Positions 54,381-64,000 of a stretch of DNA of 64,000 nt are shown here, piece after piece (the first letter of the stretch is position 1; each line of letters starts with the position of its first letter). The notes beneath the pieces are model-generated. The model saw only the letters and a program-made list of their open reading frames with translations, did not search any database and was not told where the DNA came from. Made by a program: the position numbers and the translations under genes. The stretch lies in assembly GCF_039555335.1 (NCBI RefSeq), contig NC_092628.1, positions 69,345,706-69,409,705 of the forward strand, in the 5' to 3' direction. The stretch is from Amphiura filiformis (taxonomy: Eukaryota > Echinodermata > Ophiuroidea > Amphilepidida > Amphiuridae).

Positions 54381-55366
54381 CATCTGAAAGATCGATCTAG
54401 CAAGTAACCGACGGATGGAGGTACAAGATTGGTCAGCATCAGATCAGGGATCGGGAGCGGGTAACGATGGTTTTCGCGAGGTCAGAAATTATTTTCCCCC
54501 AACGGTCGGGAAACAAAAAAGACCACGCGATCACAGACATAAACCTCCTTACTTAATAAGTTTGGTGGTTAAGAATAGCGACACTGGTTCTTACCATGCT
54601 GAGTATTCTGTATAGTCTGAAAACCTGGTACCCGTACACCACCGTATTATGATCGCCGAACAATGTCCCGGTAAACCTCCCGCCCGTCTCTGATTACTAA
54701 CGTAAGCGGAAGTATCGTAGAGAGAAGGGCGTAAGGTGGCTTCCGGGACACCGCCTGCTAGATCTCCTCAAGGGACAACCGAGCGGTATACCCAAGATGA
54801 TGAGATAGCTCGTGTCGAGTGGGTCGTGGGGACGCGAAACCTTCGCGATCCCCGGACCCCACCAACACCTGGACCAGCCATTGCGACAGCGGCTGGACCG
54901 AAAAGGCTCTGTAAGGGTGATGAATGCGGTCGTGAGTCCTCGCAAGGCTTGTGTTCGGAAGAAATAGTGCTGCAGCGCCTTATCGGACACCCCAGCCTAT
55001 CTTTGGCTTCTGCCGACCCTTGCCCATCCCTGGGGATTGGAGAGGGACGAATGTCGGTATGCACCGCGCCCGTTCAGTAGTCACGAGAACAGAGCGCCGA
55101 AACAGTGTCGCTCCAGTGTTTGTGAACACGGAAGCTAACCTCGAGCCCGTGTGCAACTCAGCACCGCCGTCCCGAAGCCAACGCCAAACCGGAAAGCCAT
55201 CTTGAGAGTTACGTATTTTAAGCGCCGCTTTTGGACGGAAGGTCAAAAGGGTGACCCTTAAAGTAATCTAAGACTGTGTTGGGATCCCTTAGGAGGATCA
55301 CTTTCCTTTTTGGTAGACACTCGTTGAACATACCGTCGAGGCGTAGACTAATAAGGTAACCATCGG

Positions 55367-55700
55367 CTATGATAGTCGACCCGTCTCGAAACCTCGGTGA
55401 ATGGAGAGGACAGCTGACTTATAGCTGGCCCCAGTGGCCCGCTGAAGTCTTGCTTGGAACTTTTCTGTCAGAAACTCCGGAACTAGCAGCACAGAGGCTC
55501 TAAGCGGGAGAGCTATTTGTCTCATTGCACCAAGCGTAGTATGGAGCCAGACTCTGGCTATACGCACGGAGGGTAGACTTCCGTCTAGCCCGGCGATGAG
55601 AAAAACAGCTTCTGATGAAAAGTATCCTCCGCTGCGTGTTCCCTGGTAAGGGCCATGCAGCTAACTGCAGGTGCTCTAGTGATAGACTGGTACCTCCGCT
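55367..55700 (-). pseudogene. DIRS tyrosine recombinase remnant (N-terminal part)
   Basis: Frames reading KSTLRAYSQSLAPYYAWCNE and VPEFLTEKFQARLQRATGAS followed by YKSAVLSIHRGF resemble the core-binding half of DIRS recombinases. Two frames are needed, so at least one frameshift separates them. Further pieces continue to about 54700 (NERARCIPTFVPLQ-type frame, SLYDTSAYVSN near 54735), but catalytic R-H-R-Y residues cannot all be assigned. Confidence 0.65.
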
Positions 55701-55917
55701 CCGGGCATCCGGAGTAGATCTGGTACTGGGAGTGCCAGCGGCCTTGCCGCTAGCAGAATGACAATGCAGTCTTCCCACCCGATCTTGGCCACCACCCTCA
55801 TGAGTAGTGAGATCGGAGGGACTGCATAAGCTGTCATCCTCCCCAGTCTATGGACAGAGCGCCCACGGTGAATGCTTGGGGTCCGTGACCCTTGAGCAGT
55901 ACACCGGCAGTGGATGA

Positions 55918-56220
55918 TTATGCGATGAGATGCGACCAGATCTTTCGAGGGGTGGTACATCCCTTGAAGATCGTCTGAGCGACTCTGCGGAGCAAGGGAC
56001 CATTCTGCTGGTCCCGACACCTTCCTCGTGACAGATTGTGCGCGAGGATGCTGGTGACGCCAGCGATGTGTATCGCTCTCATCGTAATCTGCCTGAACTT
56101 GCACCACCCTATCAGGTGTCGTGCATGCAGGCTCAATCGTGGTGGCCCGGAGTCCCCTTGTCTGTTGGGGTAGGCTACCACGGTTGTGTTATCCGTCAGG
56201 ACAACGGTATGTGATTCCAT
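55918..56220 (-). pseudogene. DIRS RNase H remnant
   Basis: VVLTDNTTVVAYPNRQGD, then LHARHLIGWCKF, ITMRAIHIAGVTSILAHNLS. The TDNTT..AY and HIAG motifs identify the DIRS RNase H. The usual ILAD.LSR motif reads ILAHNLSR, losing an active-site aspartate. Confidence 0.8.
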
Positions 56221-56612
56221 CGATCACCTCCTCGTAAGCGAGGAGGTTGATGTGAAACTCTGTCTCTATGGCCCCCATAGGCCCGAGACGGAGTCTCCGT
56301 GGATGTGGACCCCCAGCCCCGCTTTTGACGCTATGGTCGTCACTACGTGACATACCGGGGGTGCAGGAAACCTGACACCCTGGGTCAAATTGGGCTGATG
56401 GGTCCACCACCAGAGTTCCTCTCGCGCGATCTCCGACAACGGAACCGCGAGGGATATTGGGTGACGACTGGGCCTGCAAGCAGGCTAGAAGGTGTAGTTG
56501 GGTAAGCCTAACGTAGAAAGCGGCAGTACAGCACGAGGTCTACCATACTGGCCATTAGGCCTACCACCTTCATCCATGCCACAGCGGGTTTTGCCCGAGA
56601 CTCGGCCAAGAG

Positions 56613-57412
56613 TCAGGCACACCGCACCATGTTCGTCACGCACTCTGTTGAGAGCACCGCGAACCCCTCCGTGAGGGTGATCTGGGCCCCTACAAACAGT
56701 GGTGACTGCGTCGGGACCACGCTGGACTTTTTTGAGCTGATCAAAAATCCAGGGTCCCGCACCCACGGACTATCAACCCCATGAGACCCGTAGTCTTCAG
56801 TGGAGTGCGTCCGTATATGAGCCAAACGTCCAGGTAGCAACTGATGTTGACACCCTGTGTGTGCTTCAGGTACGCTTGCCACCGCTCTGACCAAGAGTGT
56901 TAAACACCCTGGGAGAGATGGACAGGCGGATGGCGGTATCAAAACTGGTAATTTTGATCCTGTACCTAGAAGCGCAGATGCCTCCGATCTTGAGAGGCGA
57001 TTGGCATATGCAGATAGGCGTCCGAGAGATCTAGCGATGCTGTTCCCATGCCCCTGATGGAGCAGGCTAGCACCGAGGCGAGAGTCCCCATTCTGAACCT
57101 CTGGGCCTGAAGAACGTGTTCAACAGCCTGCGGTTCCGGATGGGGCTCCTGTCGCCAGTCTTCCTTGGAGCCAATGGCTCCAAGATCACCCGTAGAACGG
57201 GGGTAGACCGGGACAATCGCCCGCCCGTGAGAAGCTGTGTGATCCCTGTCAGTAGTGCCCGACGCTGGGGGCCGTCTGACGGCACTACTGTGGACCTCTG
57301 AAATGTGCAGATGAATGTGGGGAGACTGGGTTGCCAGTCTGTAACCCCCACTCACCACTGACCATACCCAGGCGCTCAAAGAGATGGTTTCCCACCTCTG
57401 GGTGAAAGCCAT
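56613..57412 (-). pseudogene. DIRS reverse transcriptase remnant
   Basis: QRFRMGTLASVLACSIRGMG and TASLDLSDAYLHMPIASQDR (motif A, LDLSDAYLH) lie at about 56970-57130. The next block needs a frame change (SFDTAIRLSISPRVFN, where DIRS RTs have ALPFGL..APRVF). The catalytic box near 56840 reads CYLDVWL where YLDDWL is expected. GFLISSKKSSVVPTQ and LFVGA at about 56690-56760 are the connection region. Frameshifts and motif loss mark it as dead. Confidence 0.85.
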
Positions 57413-58639
57413 AAGCGGTCGTCCACTGGGAGATCCCCTGTGGAAAAACCGCTGAGCCCCCAGGAATGCTCTGCCTAGCTTCCCTTGGAAGAGCGCTTGC
57501 TCTTCTTCGGGCTTGCCAGCTGTTCCTGTGCTACCCTTGCGCCTCCCAGAAATGGGTGCTGCAGAGGTAGTGGGCTCGGGTACTGTTGGTGGTGCACGGC
57601 CTGCTGAAGTCGGAGCTCCTACCCATGGTAAGGGCAGTTTCCGACCTCTTCAGAGTGCTCCCGTTGGTAGCTTCTTTGCACGGTCCTCCACCGTAGCGCA
57701 GAAGCATCCAAAGAGAAAAAGGACCCTGCCTTTCCATCGCGTTGAGCGATTGGAGTGGCAGGCCCCCCCCCCGGCACTGAGTGGACACCCTATGGGCTAG
57801 GCCCATGGAGCTCTCGTTGAGGCTAGCTGTTAGCACCGCTAATAGGCTCACCTCATGGAAGAGCTCAGATGTTGTCTGAGCGTGATACGCTTGCGACATC
57901 TGGGTCCCCTCGGATCCCCTCAGGTAGGTCCCGTGGTCCTCCCGCGTACACGCAGAGGAAGCGTGCAAGCACGCGCGCCATAGCTCTACTGAGCTCGACA
58001 GCCCACGATATCTACCCGTGAGGTTTGCGGGAATGAGAGTGTAGGCGTCCCCTGTGAGGAAGCAGCAGCTGAGCATCCTACTGAAAGGATCCCCTGGTCC
58101 TCCTCCATGGACTCCCCCTTAGGGGGTGTCCGGAGGAAGATCAGTGCTGTTGCTCCCCTCGCGGGGCAGCGGGGCAAGGAGACTGTAGTGATGTCACTAC
58201 CGGACTCAGCTTCCGACTCCTTTCCCTCGCCCACAGTATCCGTATCATGCTCCGATGATGACGGTAACTGAGGACGGGCATCTGAAAGCGGGTAAGAAGG
58301 CATAACCACTGTGTGGCTCGCCGACTACCTGCCAGCAGAAGAGGGAGTACTCCCGCAAGACCCTGAGGTATCCGCCATGGCACCACTGGGTCCGCTTGCT
58401 CTCGTAGCCGTCGCCCTAGCGCTTAGCAGCACGGGCCTACCCTGATCAAGATCTGGGTTAGCCCCATGCCGGCTGGCCTGGTCAACAGCTGATGTTGGTA
58501 CTGCGTGGCCATCGCTGGCGACACTTGCCACGGTGCTAGGCCGTGGAAGAAACACCCTGCGGCGGGTACCACGGGCATACCCGCCGACAGCTGACCCTGA
58601 AAGGATCCGCCACCAGGGTAACCCCATGGTACTGCAGTA

Positions 58640-58930
58640 CCAGCACCGCCTCCCCTTGTTGCCACAGAGACTGTGGCGACTAAAGCGGTGCTGCGGTACC
58701 GGTGCGGTATCAGCGTGGGTACCCGTGAGGGTTCCCAACTGTGGACCGCTGTACCCTCGCCACACTGCGTTCCCTGTTTTGGGGGATCAAGCTGTGTGCT
58801 GGCGTGGTACCGCGCGGTACTAGCGTAGGTGCCCGTGAGGGCTCCCGGCTGTGTACCACTGTACCCATGCCTCACTGCGTTCCCCGCAAGGGGATCAAGC
58901 CGTGTATGGGTACCCGCTATACCGCTGTCC
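58640..58930. repeat. about 110-bp repeat pair in DIRS gag region
   Basis: GCGGTAC..AGCGT.GGT.CCCGTGAGGG, CTGTACCC and CACTGCGTTCC recur about 115 bp apart (about 58695-58790 and 58815-58900). Confidence 0.7.
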
Positions 58931-59640
58931 CTTGGCTAGAGGGAGCTTGCCTAGTACCACGGGTAGCTGAGCGTGCATACCCCGATCAATCACCTCGCCA
59001 CCTGAATAGGCAGCGTCAATCAATGGAGCTATGCCCTGTTGATTTGACAGTGATCGATCAAGAGAGGGTAATTGACCCATTGACGGTAATGGATCACCCA
59101 CGCTCCGCTGGCTCTCGAGGACATAAGTGGGTTGTTGATCAGCTAGGCTGTTCAAGCTACTTACTGTACCCTCTAGAGCTTCGCCCAAGGTCGCTGTGTG
59201 TGGCGGACCACTCACGGCAGCTATGGGCGGGTGCATAGCGGCTACCACTGAAGTCAAGCCGTAGCTCGTCTTTGTAGCTGCCACCGAATGCACCTGGGTC
59301 GCTGTCCCGTGAGAGACTGCGAGCCCAACCCCTGAATAATCGCCAGCCAGTCCCTGTGGACAGCCAGCAGCTATTCTAGGGCCCAGGGTATCACTCGGCG
59401 GTCCCGCCATGGAACGCTGCCGTGTGACAACCCCAGTTGGTTCTGCTAAGACTACACCCACAGCGTTAGCAGCGGTATCGTCTCTGCTGAACCCATGCAT
59501 GCTAGGGTTCAACCCAGGCAAGCCGGGTACCCTTGCATGCTGCCCGTCGTTAGCTACTACTGTGGCTGTTTGAGCCTGTAGATATGCCTGCAACAGACGG
59601 GTGTCCTCCTGCTAAAAACCCGTGAGGATTTCCGCTAGAG

Positions 59641-60090
59641 GACTGGTATCCTCCTGCTACAAACCCGCTAGGGTTTTCGCTGGTGGTTACCGCTCTACTG
59701 CCTGCTACTTTGCTCCGACGTATAGTCAGTGCTTTCGCTGGCTGCTGAGCCTTTGGACGCGCTTAGCAGTCCCGAAGGAACCGCCTGCTTGTCCGGGGAC
59801 CGGAGCCCCTTAAGCAGACCTGCCATGACCCATAGGGGCTGTCACAGCAGATCTACCGTGTCGACTGGTATCCTCCTGCTGCAAAACCCGCTAGGGTTTT
59901 CGCTGGTGGTTACCGCTCTGCTGCCTGCTACTTTGCTCCGACATATAGTCAGTGCTTTCGCTGGCTGCTGAGCCTTTGGACGCGCTTAGCAGTCCCGAAG
60001 GAACCGCCTGCTTGTCCGGGGACCGGAGCCCCTTAAGCAGACCTGCCATGACCCATAGGGGCTGTCACAGCAGAATCCACCGTGTCGACC
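59641..60090. repeat. 222-bp tandem duplication in DIRS gag region
   Basis: GACTGGTATCCTCCTGCT starts at 59641 and again at 59863. The units, including GCTGCTGAGCCTTTGGACGC and CTGCTTGTCCGGGGACCGG, are almost identical, implying a duplication later than most other decay of the element. Confidence 0.9.
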
Positions 60091-61138
60091 TTACCAGTGC
60101 CCTTGGTAGATTTCTTCTTCGTCTTATGGCGATGACGGAGCCTATCCAAATCGTCAAGCTGGAACTCGGAGAGTCCTAAGCAAAAGAAAGACATCTAGAA
60201 GATCGTGAGCACTCCCTGTGGGTGAAACAGAGCGGGTGTGGGTCCCGCTCCGTCACCAGGGAAGGGCAAGCCCGACAGGGCCGAGGTGAAGCGAGGAGAA
60301 AAAAGGGAGGGGGGCACTACCCCCCCCCCCCCCAACACGCGACTCAAGCCCAGTAAGCAAACCTGAGCACGGAGGCTGGTCGCTAACGTTAGTGGTAAAG
60401 TAAGGACTGGCTAACTTTATTACTAAAATGTCAGACGGGTCCCTACCAATCCCCACCGTATGAATATCTGATTAACTCGCCTTTATTGGACGGTAATGAA
60501 GACATAACGATAGAGTAATCACCCTAACATAGCAACAATAACCTACCGTACATGAAATACAATGTGTATGTACAAACATCTATTGTAACTTACAGGCTGC
60601 AATGGTTGTTTTACGTGGGAAACAAAATGAATGGCGCCAACGAGCGGCCATTTTGAATTGCTCGTGTGTCCCGTATACAAACGGAGGCACGATATGTAGC
60701 TAAGTTTTGGATCGTTTTTGTCACTTTTTCGCCAGAAAATGCCGTCAAAACTATCCTCAGCCGAACAATACCGGTTTGGTTTTACCTAAGGTGTGAAACT
60801 ACAACCGATATCTCGCCTTTGGTCGAGAAATTGATACACAGTGCTATGAACAATCGATAGGCACGTCTGTGTCAGTCGGAGACCAAGGAGGATAAGGGGC
60901 GATCATATGGTGTGACGTCACCTTTGGGTGAGTCCACCGGGGATCGGGTTTTTGTTATTTATTCATTTATGTGGGACAAAATGACTATTGGTTTTTTTCC
61001 GCATCTCGGGATCGATGCAAGAAGTATCTTAATCAACATCGGAAACGGTAAGATCGACCGGTGTACTGAGTCTGGACGTGTCTAAGATCGCCCACTATAG
61101 CCCATTTTGTGGTTAGTATTTAGATCACAGGAAATTAC

Positions 61139-61340
61139 GGCGTCCCATGATGCATTTATGAAAATACACACTATAAGGGTATGGGATAAATGCTCTATAG
61201 TTGCCTCTGATTGTGCAATAATGGTGAACACTTGTGCGGTGGGGGTTTGGTGGTCAAATGTTATTCCTTCCCATGATGCATTTATGAAAATCAATACATA
61301 CACACTATAAGGCTTCAAGGTAAATGCTATATAGTTTCTA
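61139..61340. repeat. two-copy repeat CCCATGATGCATTTATGAAA
   Basis: CCCATGATGCATTTATGAAA with ACACACTATAAGG and AAATGCT.TATAGTT recurs at about 61144 and 61270 just outside the DIRS element. Confidence 0.8.
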
Positions 61341-61419
61341 CCAACATTTTGAAATATAACCGATTGAGCTAAAACTTGGTACAAATAATCCTTGATCATA
61401 AGGGGATCATGAAACAGCA

Positions 61420-61790
61420 TCTGAGGTCATCCAAGGTCAAATGTTAAAGCTGCTCCAATGGGGTTGTAACTCTGGGAAAACAATCCCCCGCACTTGGGGA
61501 GTATGAAACTGCGCTTTGAAACGGCAAAGGTCATCTGAAGTCAAAGGTCAGGTCAAATTTAAAGTTGCTCCGATTGGGCTGCAACTTGGAGAAAATGATC
61601 CCTGATACTTGGGTAGAATGAAACCGCCAAGGTCATGTGAGGTCAAAGGTCAGGTCAAATTTAATGTTCCTCCGATGGGGCTGTAACTGGGGAAAAACAA
61701 TCTGCGGCATTTGGGAAGTATGAAACTTCAAAGGACATCTGAGGTCAAAAGTGAGGTCAAATTTAGAGTTGCTCCGATCGGGCATGGTTC
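61420..61790. repeat. about 105-bp tandem repeat rich in AGGTCA
   Basis: Four diverged units. The core AGGTCAAAGGTCAGGTCAAAT occurs near 61540-61560 and 61638-61658 and degenerate versions at 61422 and 61742. Each is followed by TTGCTCCGAT.GGGCTG.AAC and a GGGAA..ATGAAAC stretch. AGGTCA is the nuclear-receptor half-site; here it is built into a repeat, so regulatory use is only a possibility. Confidence 0.8.
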
Positions 61791-61799
61791 AGCTATGGT

Positions 61800-62702
61800 G
61801 CGGTTACCGCTCTTGTTTGAAACAGCTCGTGACAAAATGATTGATTTCAACTTTATCCCAACAAACATAAAACGTTAAGGTTAGAAGAGGTTGCTAGAAA
61901 AGGTTTCAATTTCTGGTTATAATGGTATAAAACATGTAAGCAACACTGTTTAAAAGTTGCTGCAAAACATTTTAAGATGGGCCTATTATAGCCAGGATTT
62001 TTTTGCGGGGGCCGCAGAATTTCAAATCTGTCACCCAATAACCCCTTTTTCGATCAGCTTACACCCAATGATCCCCCGAAATGGCTTCAAAGCTTTTACT
62101 TTGACCAAGTTTCCAATTCTGATGGACACAACCCTGCACGGCGCGCGACACAATGGTGTTTCGTGGCCATTCAAAAAGGTGGCGGCAAAAACTTCCGAGT
62201 GTGCCCCTCCCCCCTTTCCTAGTGGATCCGCCACTGTCTCAGAGAAGCAGTCAGTCACGTATGTCACGTACACATACGTAGGCCTACGCGCAGTAAGCCA
62301 ACATTTAGTGCGTCCATACCATGCGAGGCAATGCGCGTGAAACCATGGTGCCGTGTACGCGCAGGTGCGTGACTCGCCACTTACCGCGCGTGTTGGACAC
62401 CGCTTGCATTTGACGCGTTTGCTGTCATAACCTGACCTGTAAGGTTATTGACCTCAACGGCCTAGCAACCGATAATTTTATTGTTATTTCCATAGTGACT
62501 GAATAGTTTCGCAAAAATGAACGTCAGATGGTTTAATGGCAATATGTACCCAATCAATGTACGAATAAATCAGAGCTGAAAGTCAAATAATCTCGGAGCC
62601 TATTCGCGAACAAGATTTAGTGACTTCCTTTTATTTATCTGTCACTTAAAGACCCTTCTACAAGTAAGCATGGTCAGGCCTTAGAAAGTCAATACATTGG
62701 GC
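61800..62702. other. intergenic, no supported gene
   Basis: Mixed composition, GC-richer at 62130-62420. No exon recognised on either strand. Confidence 0.45.
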
Positions 62703-63340
62703 TTAAGGGCTGGGGTATGAACGTTTGGACAGTATTTATTTTGGGACATTAGAGCACATCAGACATATCGAATTGCATTCTGAATACGAAGAATGTCATT
62801 CTGATATCAAATAATTTTGATTTTTTGAAATTGCAATTTAATACACATTTTATGGCAAATCATTAAAAATTGATATTTTGATATTTAACAGTACTTGAAG
62901 TAAACTTTATAAATCTGATGATTTATACTTAAAGTGTATGTAGGTGGGATGAAAAGCCGACGATCAATTGAAAATTTTGACCTTTCAGTATTGAAAATAT
63001 GGATTTTTTTTCCCAAAACACAAAAAAAAAATTAGGTCTTTTTTGGGAAAAAATCCATATCTTCAATATGAAAGGTCAAAATTTTCAATTGACCGTCGGC
63101 TTTTCCTCCCTGCTACATACACTTTAAGAATATGTCATTAGATTTATATAATTTACTTCGAGGACTGTTATAATTTGTCATAAAATTTGTATTATATTGT
63201 GATTTTCAAAAAATGAAAATTATTTGATATCAAAAAGACATGCTTCGTATTCAGAATGCAATTCGATAGGTCTGAGGTGCTCTCATGGCCCACAAAAAAT
63301 ACTGTCGAAACGCAATAAACGCTAATTTTAGATCCCTTAA
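62703..63340. mobile_element. 638-bp palindromic fold-back element
   Basis: Left end TTAAGGGCTGGGG, right end ATCCCTTAA. Arms of about 300 bp pair (CAGTATTTATTTTGGG.C; ATCGAATTGCATTCTGAATA/TATTCAGAATGCAATTCGAT; CCGACGATCAATTGAAAATT/AATTTTCAATTGACCGTCGG) around an A/T-rich centre near 63015-63040. Confidence 0.88.
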
Positions 63341-64000
63341 CCCTCCTGCAAGTGGTTTTTTGGCTGTCAGATAGGAAATGAAGGAGGGAAAAAGGAGAGA
63401 AGATGAACAAAGAAGTGGGATGCATGCATACGCAGTGGTTTCGCTTTGTGCATTAATGTGCATATCAGGCATTTGATTATATGTTTCATTGCTGTTGGAA
63501 TAGAAGACAATAGGGCTATTCAAGGAAAACATTTGACTTCTTCATGTGGCCTTTGGAGTAAATGATATACATGTACCTCCTTGTGTGAAAGAATCCCACA
63601 ATAGGAATCTATGAAATGCATCAGTCAATCAATGTATCAATTTAAAGCACAGGTTAACTTTTGGCTAAATGTGTATTTGGCATTGATCGGATAATGTGAT
63701 AGCATTGTCCGCCTACTTGGAGCTGTCACAGTGTATCAAACAGGATCAATGTTGATCCACTGACAAGCAGTGATTTCAATTTGTACCATTGACAATTCAT
63801 TTCACACTTGGTAATTAGATCTTTCCGTATGATGGGTCATTTAAAGTAATAATGTGTGATTTGCATAATAAATAATTGATTCCTATTTAAATGTTAGTTT
63901 TCACTGATAACTACTGATTGCACTGTCCCCCTTTTAATTTTGAGCCATTAAAAACCCCAATCCATAATTGCACCTGCAATGAGAAGATAGAAGAGTCCTT
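63341..64000. other. intergenic, no supported gene
   Basis: Nothing beyond AT-rich sequence was recognised. Confidence 0.4.

Larger units (their letters stand above)
57531..60180 (-). pseudogene. DIRS gag-like region
   Basis: Overlapping open stretches of low complexity, including 59593-58895 (232 residues, Ala/Gly/Val-rich). An N-terminal piece at about 60195-60060 reads LSEFQLDDLDRLRHRHKTKK. Position before the RT and lack of enzymatic motifs suggest gag. Internal tandem repeats at 58640-58930 and 59641-60090 disturb the frame. Confidence 0.55.
54009..61075 (-). mobile_element. DIRS-like tyrosine-recombinase retrotransposon, decayed
   Basis: A 7.07-kb GC-rich island in AT-rich DNA, bounded by inverted repeats of about 190-200 bp (54009-54207 and 60893-61075). 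On the reverse strand the order is gag-like region, reverse transcriptase, RNase H, then the N-terminus of a tyrosine recombinase. Near its 3' end (54243-54380) is a block complementary to the outer terminus, the internal complementary region expected of DIRS elements, which replicate through a circular intermediate and integrate by recombinase without target duplication. Frameshifts and stops interrupt all frames, so it is not active. There is no LTR, integrase or endonuclease domain. Confidence 0.88.

Noticed and set aside
54736..55246. Forward-strand frames of 80-114 residues in the GC-rich island as host genes.
   Set aside because: They are shadows of the reverse-strand DIRS recombinase region; GC-rich sequence leaves long open frames on both strands.

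Overview
The window is intron-rich animal nuclear DNA. It is AT-rich, has spliceosomal GT/AG introns of hundreds to thousands of bases, and is crowded with short fold-back (MITE-like) elements, tRNA-headed SINE-like sequences, telomere-like tandem arrays and one large retroelement. A FAM20-family secretory-pathway kinase, a syntenin-type tandem PDZ protein and a DIRS-type retrotransposon fit a marine invertebrate, most likely a deuterostome such as an echinoderm or hemichordate. The taxon is inferred, not demonstrated.

Two host genes can be read exon by exon. (1) On the + strand, 5324-13268, ten coding exons make a signalling adaptor of about 658 residues. It has an N-terminal pleckstrin-homology (PH) domain, a long disordered Pro/Ser-rich middle with five Tyr-x-Asn motifs and SH3-type proline motifs, and a C-terminal syntenin-like pair of PDZ domains. 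I do not recognise this combination as a named family. One junction (exon 2 to 3) does not keep phase with the obvious splice site. (2) On the - strand, 47345 down to 33051, eight exons encode about 355 residues covering the complete C-terminal kinase domain of a FAM20 (FAM20C/A-like) Golgi/secreted kinase. All junction phases agree. The N-terminal exons were not found. A second, shortened copy of the catalytic FAM20 exon lies 13 kb downstream at 19992-20097. It keeps phase and splice sites but has lost 14 codons, including the DNG aspartate.

Layout: 1-5300 is repeat-rich upstream sequence with a telomere-like tract, hairpins and a 0.75-kb tandem duplication. 5.3-13.3 kb is the PH/PDZ gene. 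13.3-27 kb is intergenic sequence with segmental duplications, fold-back elements and the orphan FAM20 exon. 27.0-31.2 kb is a giant T-rich minisatellite of about 31-bp units with about 1-kb higher-order structure. 31.6-32.4 kb is a nest of MITEs. 33.05-47.35 kb is the FAM20 gene, with arrays and elements in its introns. 47.4-54 kb holds a 54-bp telomere-like array, a SINE-like sequence and small repeats. 54.0-61.1 kb is a GC-rich, decayed DIRS-like retrotransposon on the - strand with inverted termini and an internal complementary region. 61.1-64 kb holds an AGGTCA-rich tandem repeat and a 638-bp fold-back element.

The two host genes show no evident functional link: one looks like a cytoplasmic scaffold near membrane receptors, the other acts in the Golgi lumen. 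Most of the remaining sequence is explained by repeats.
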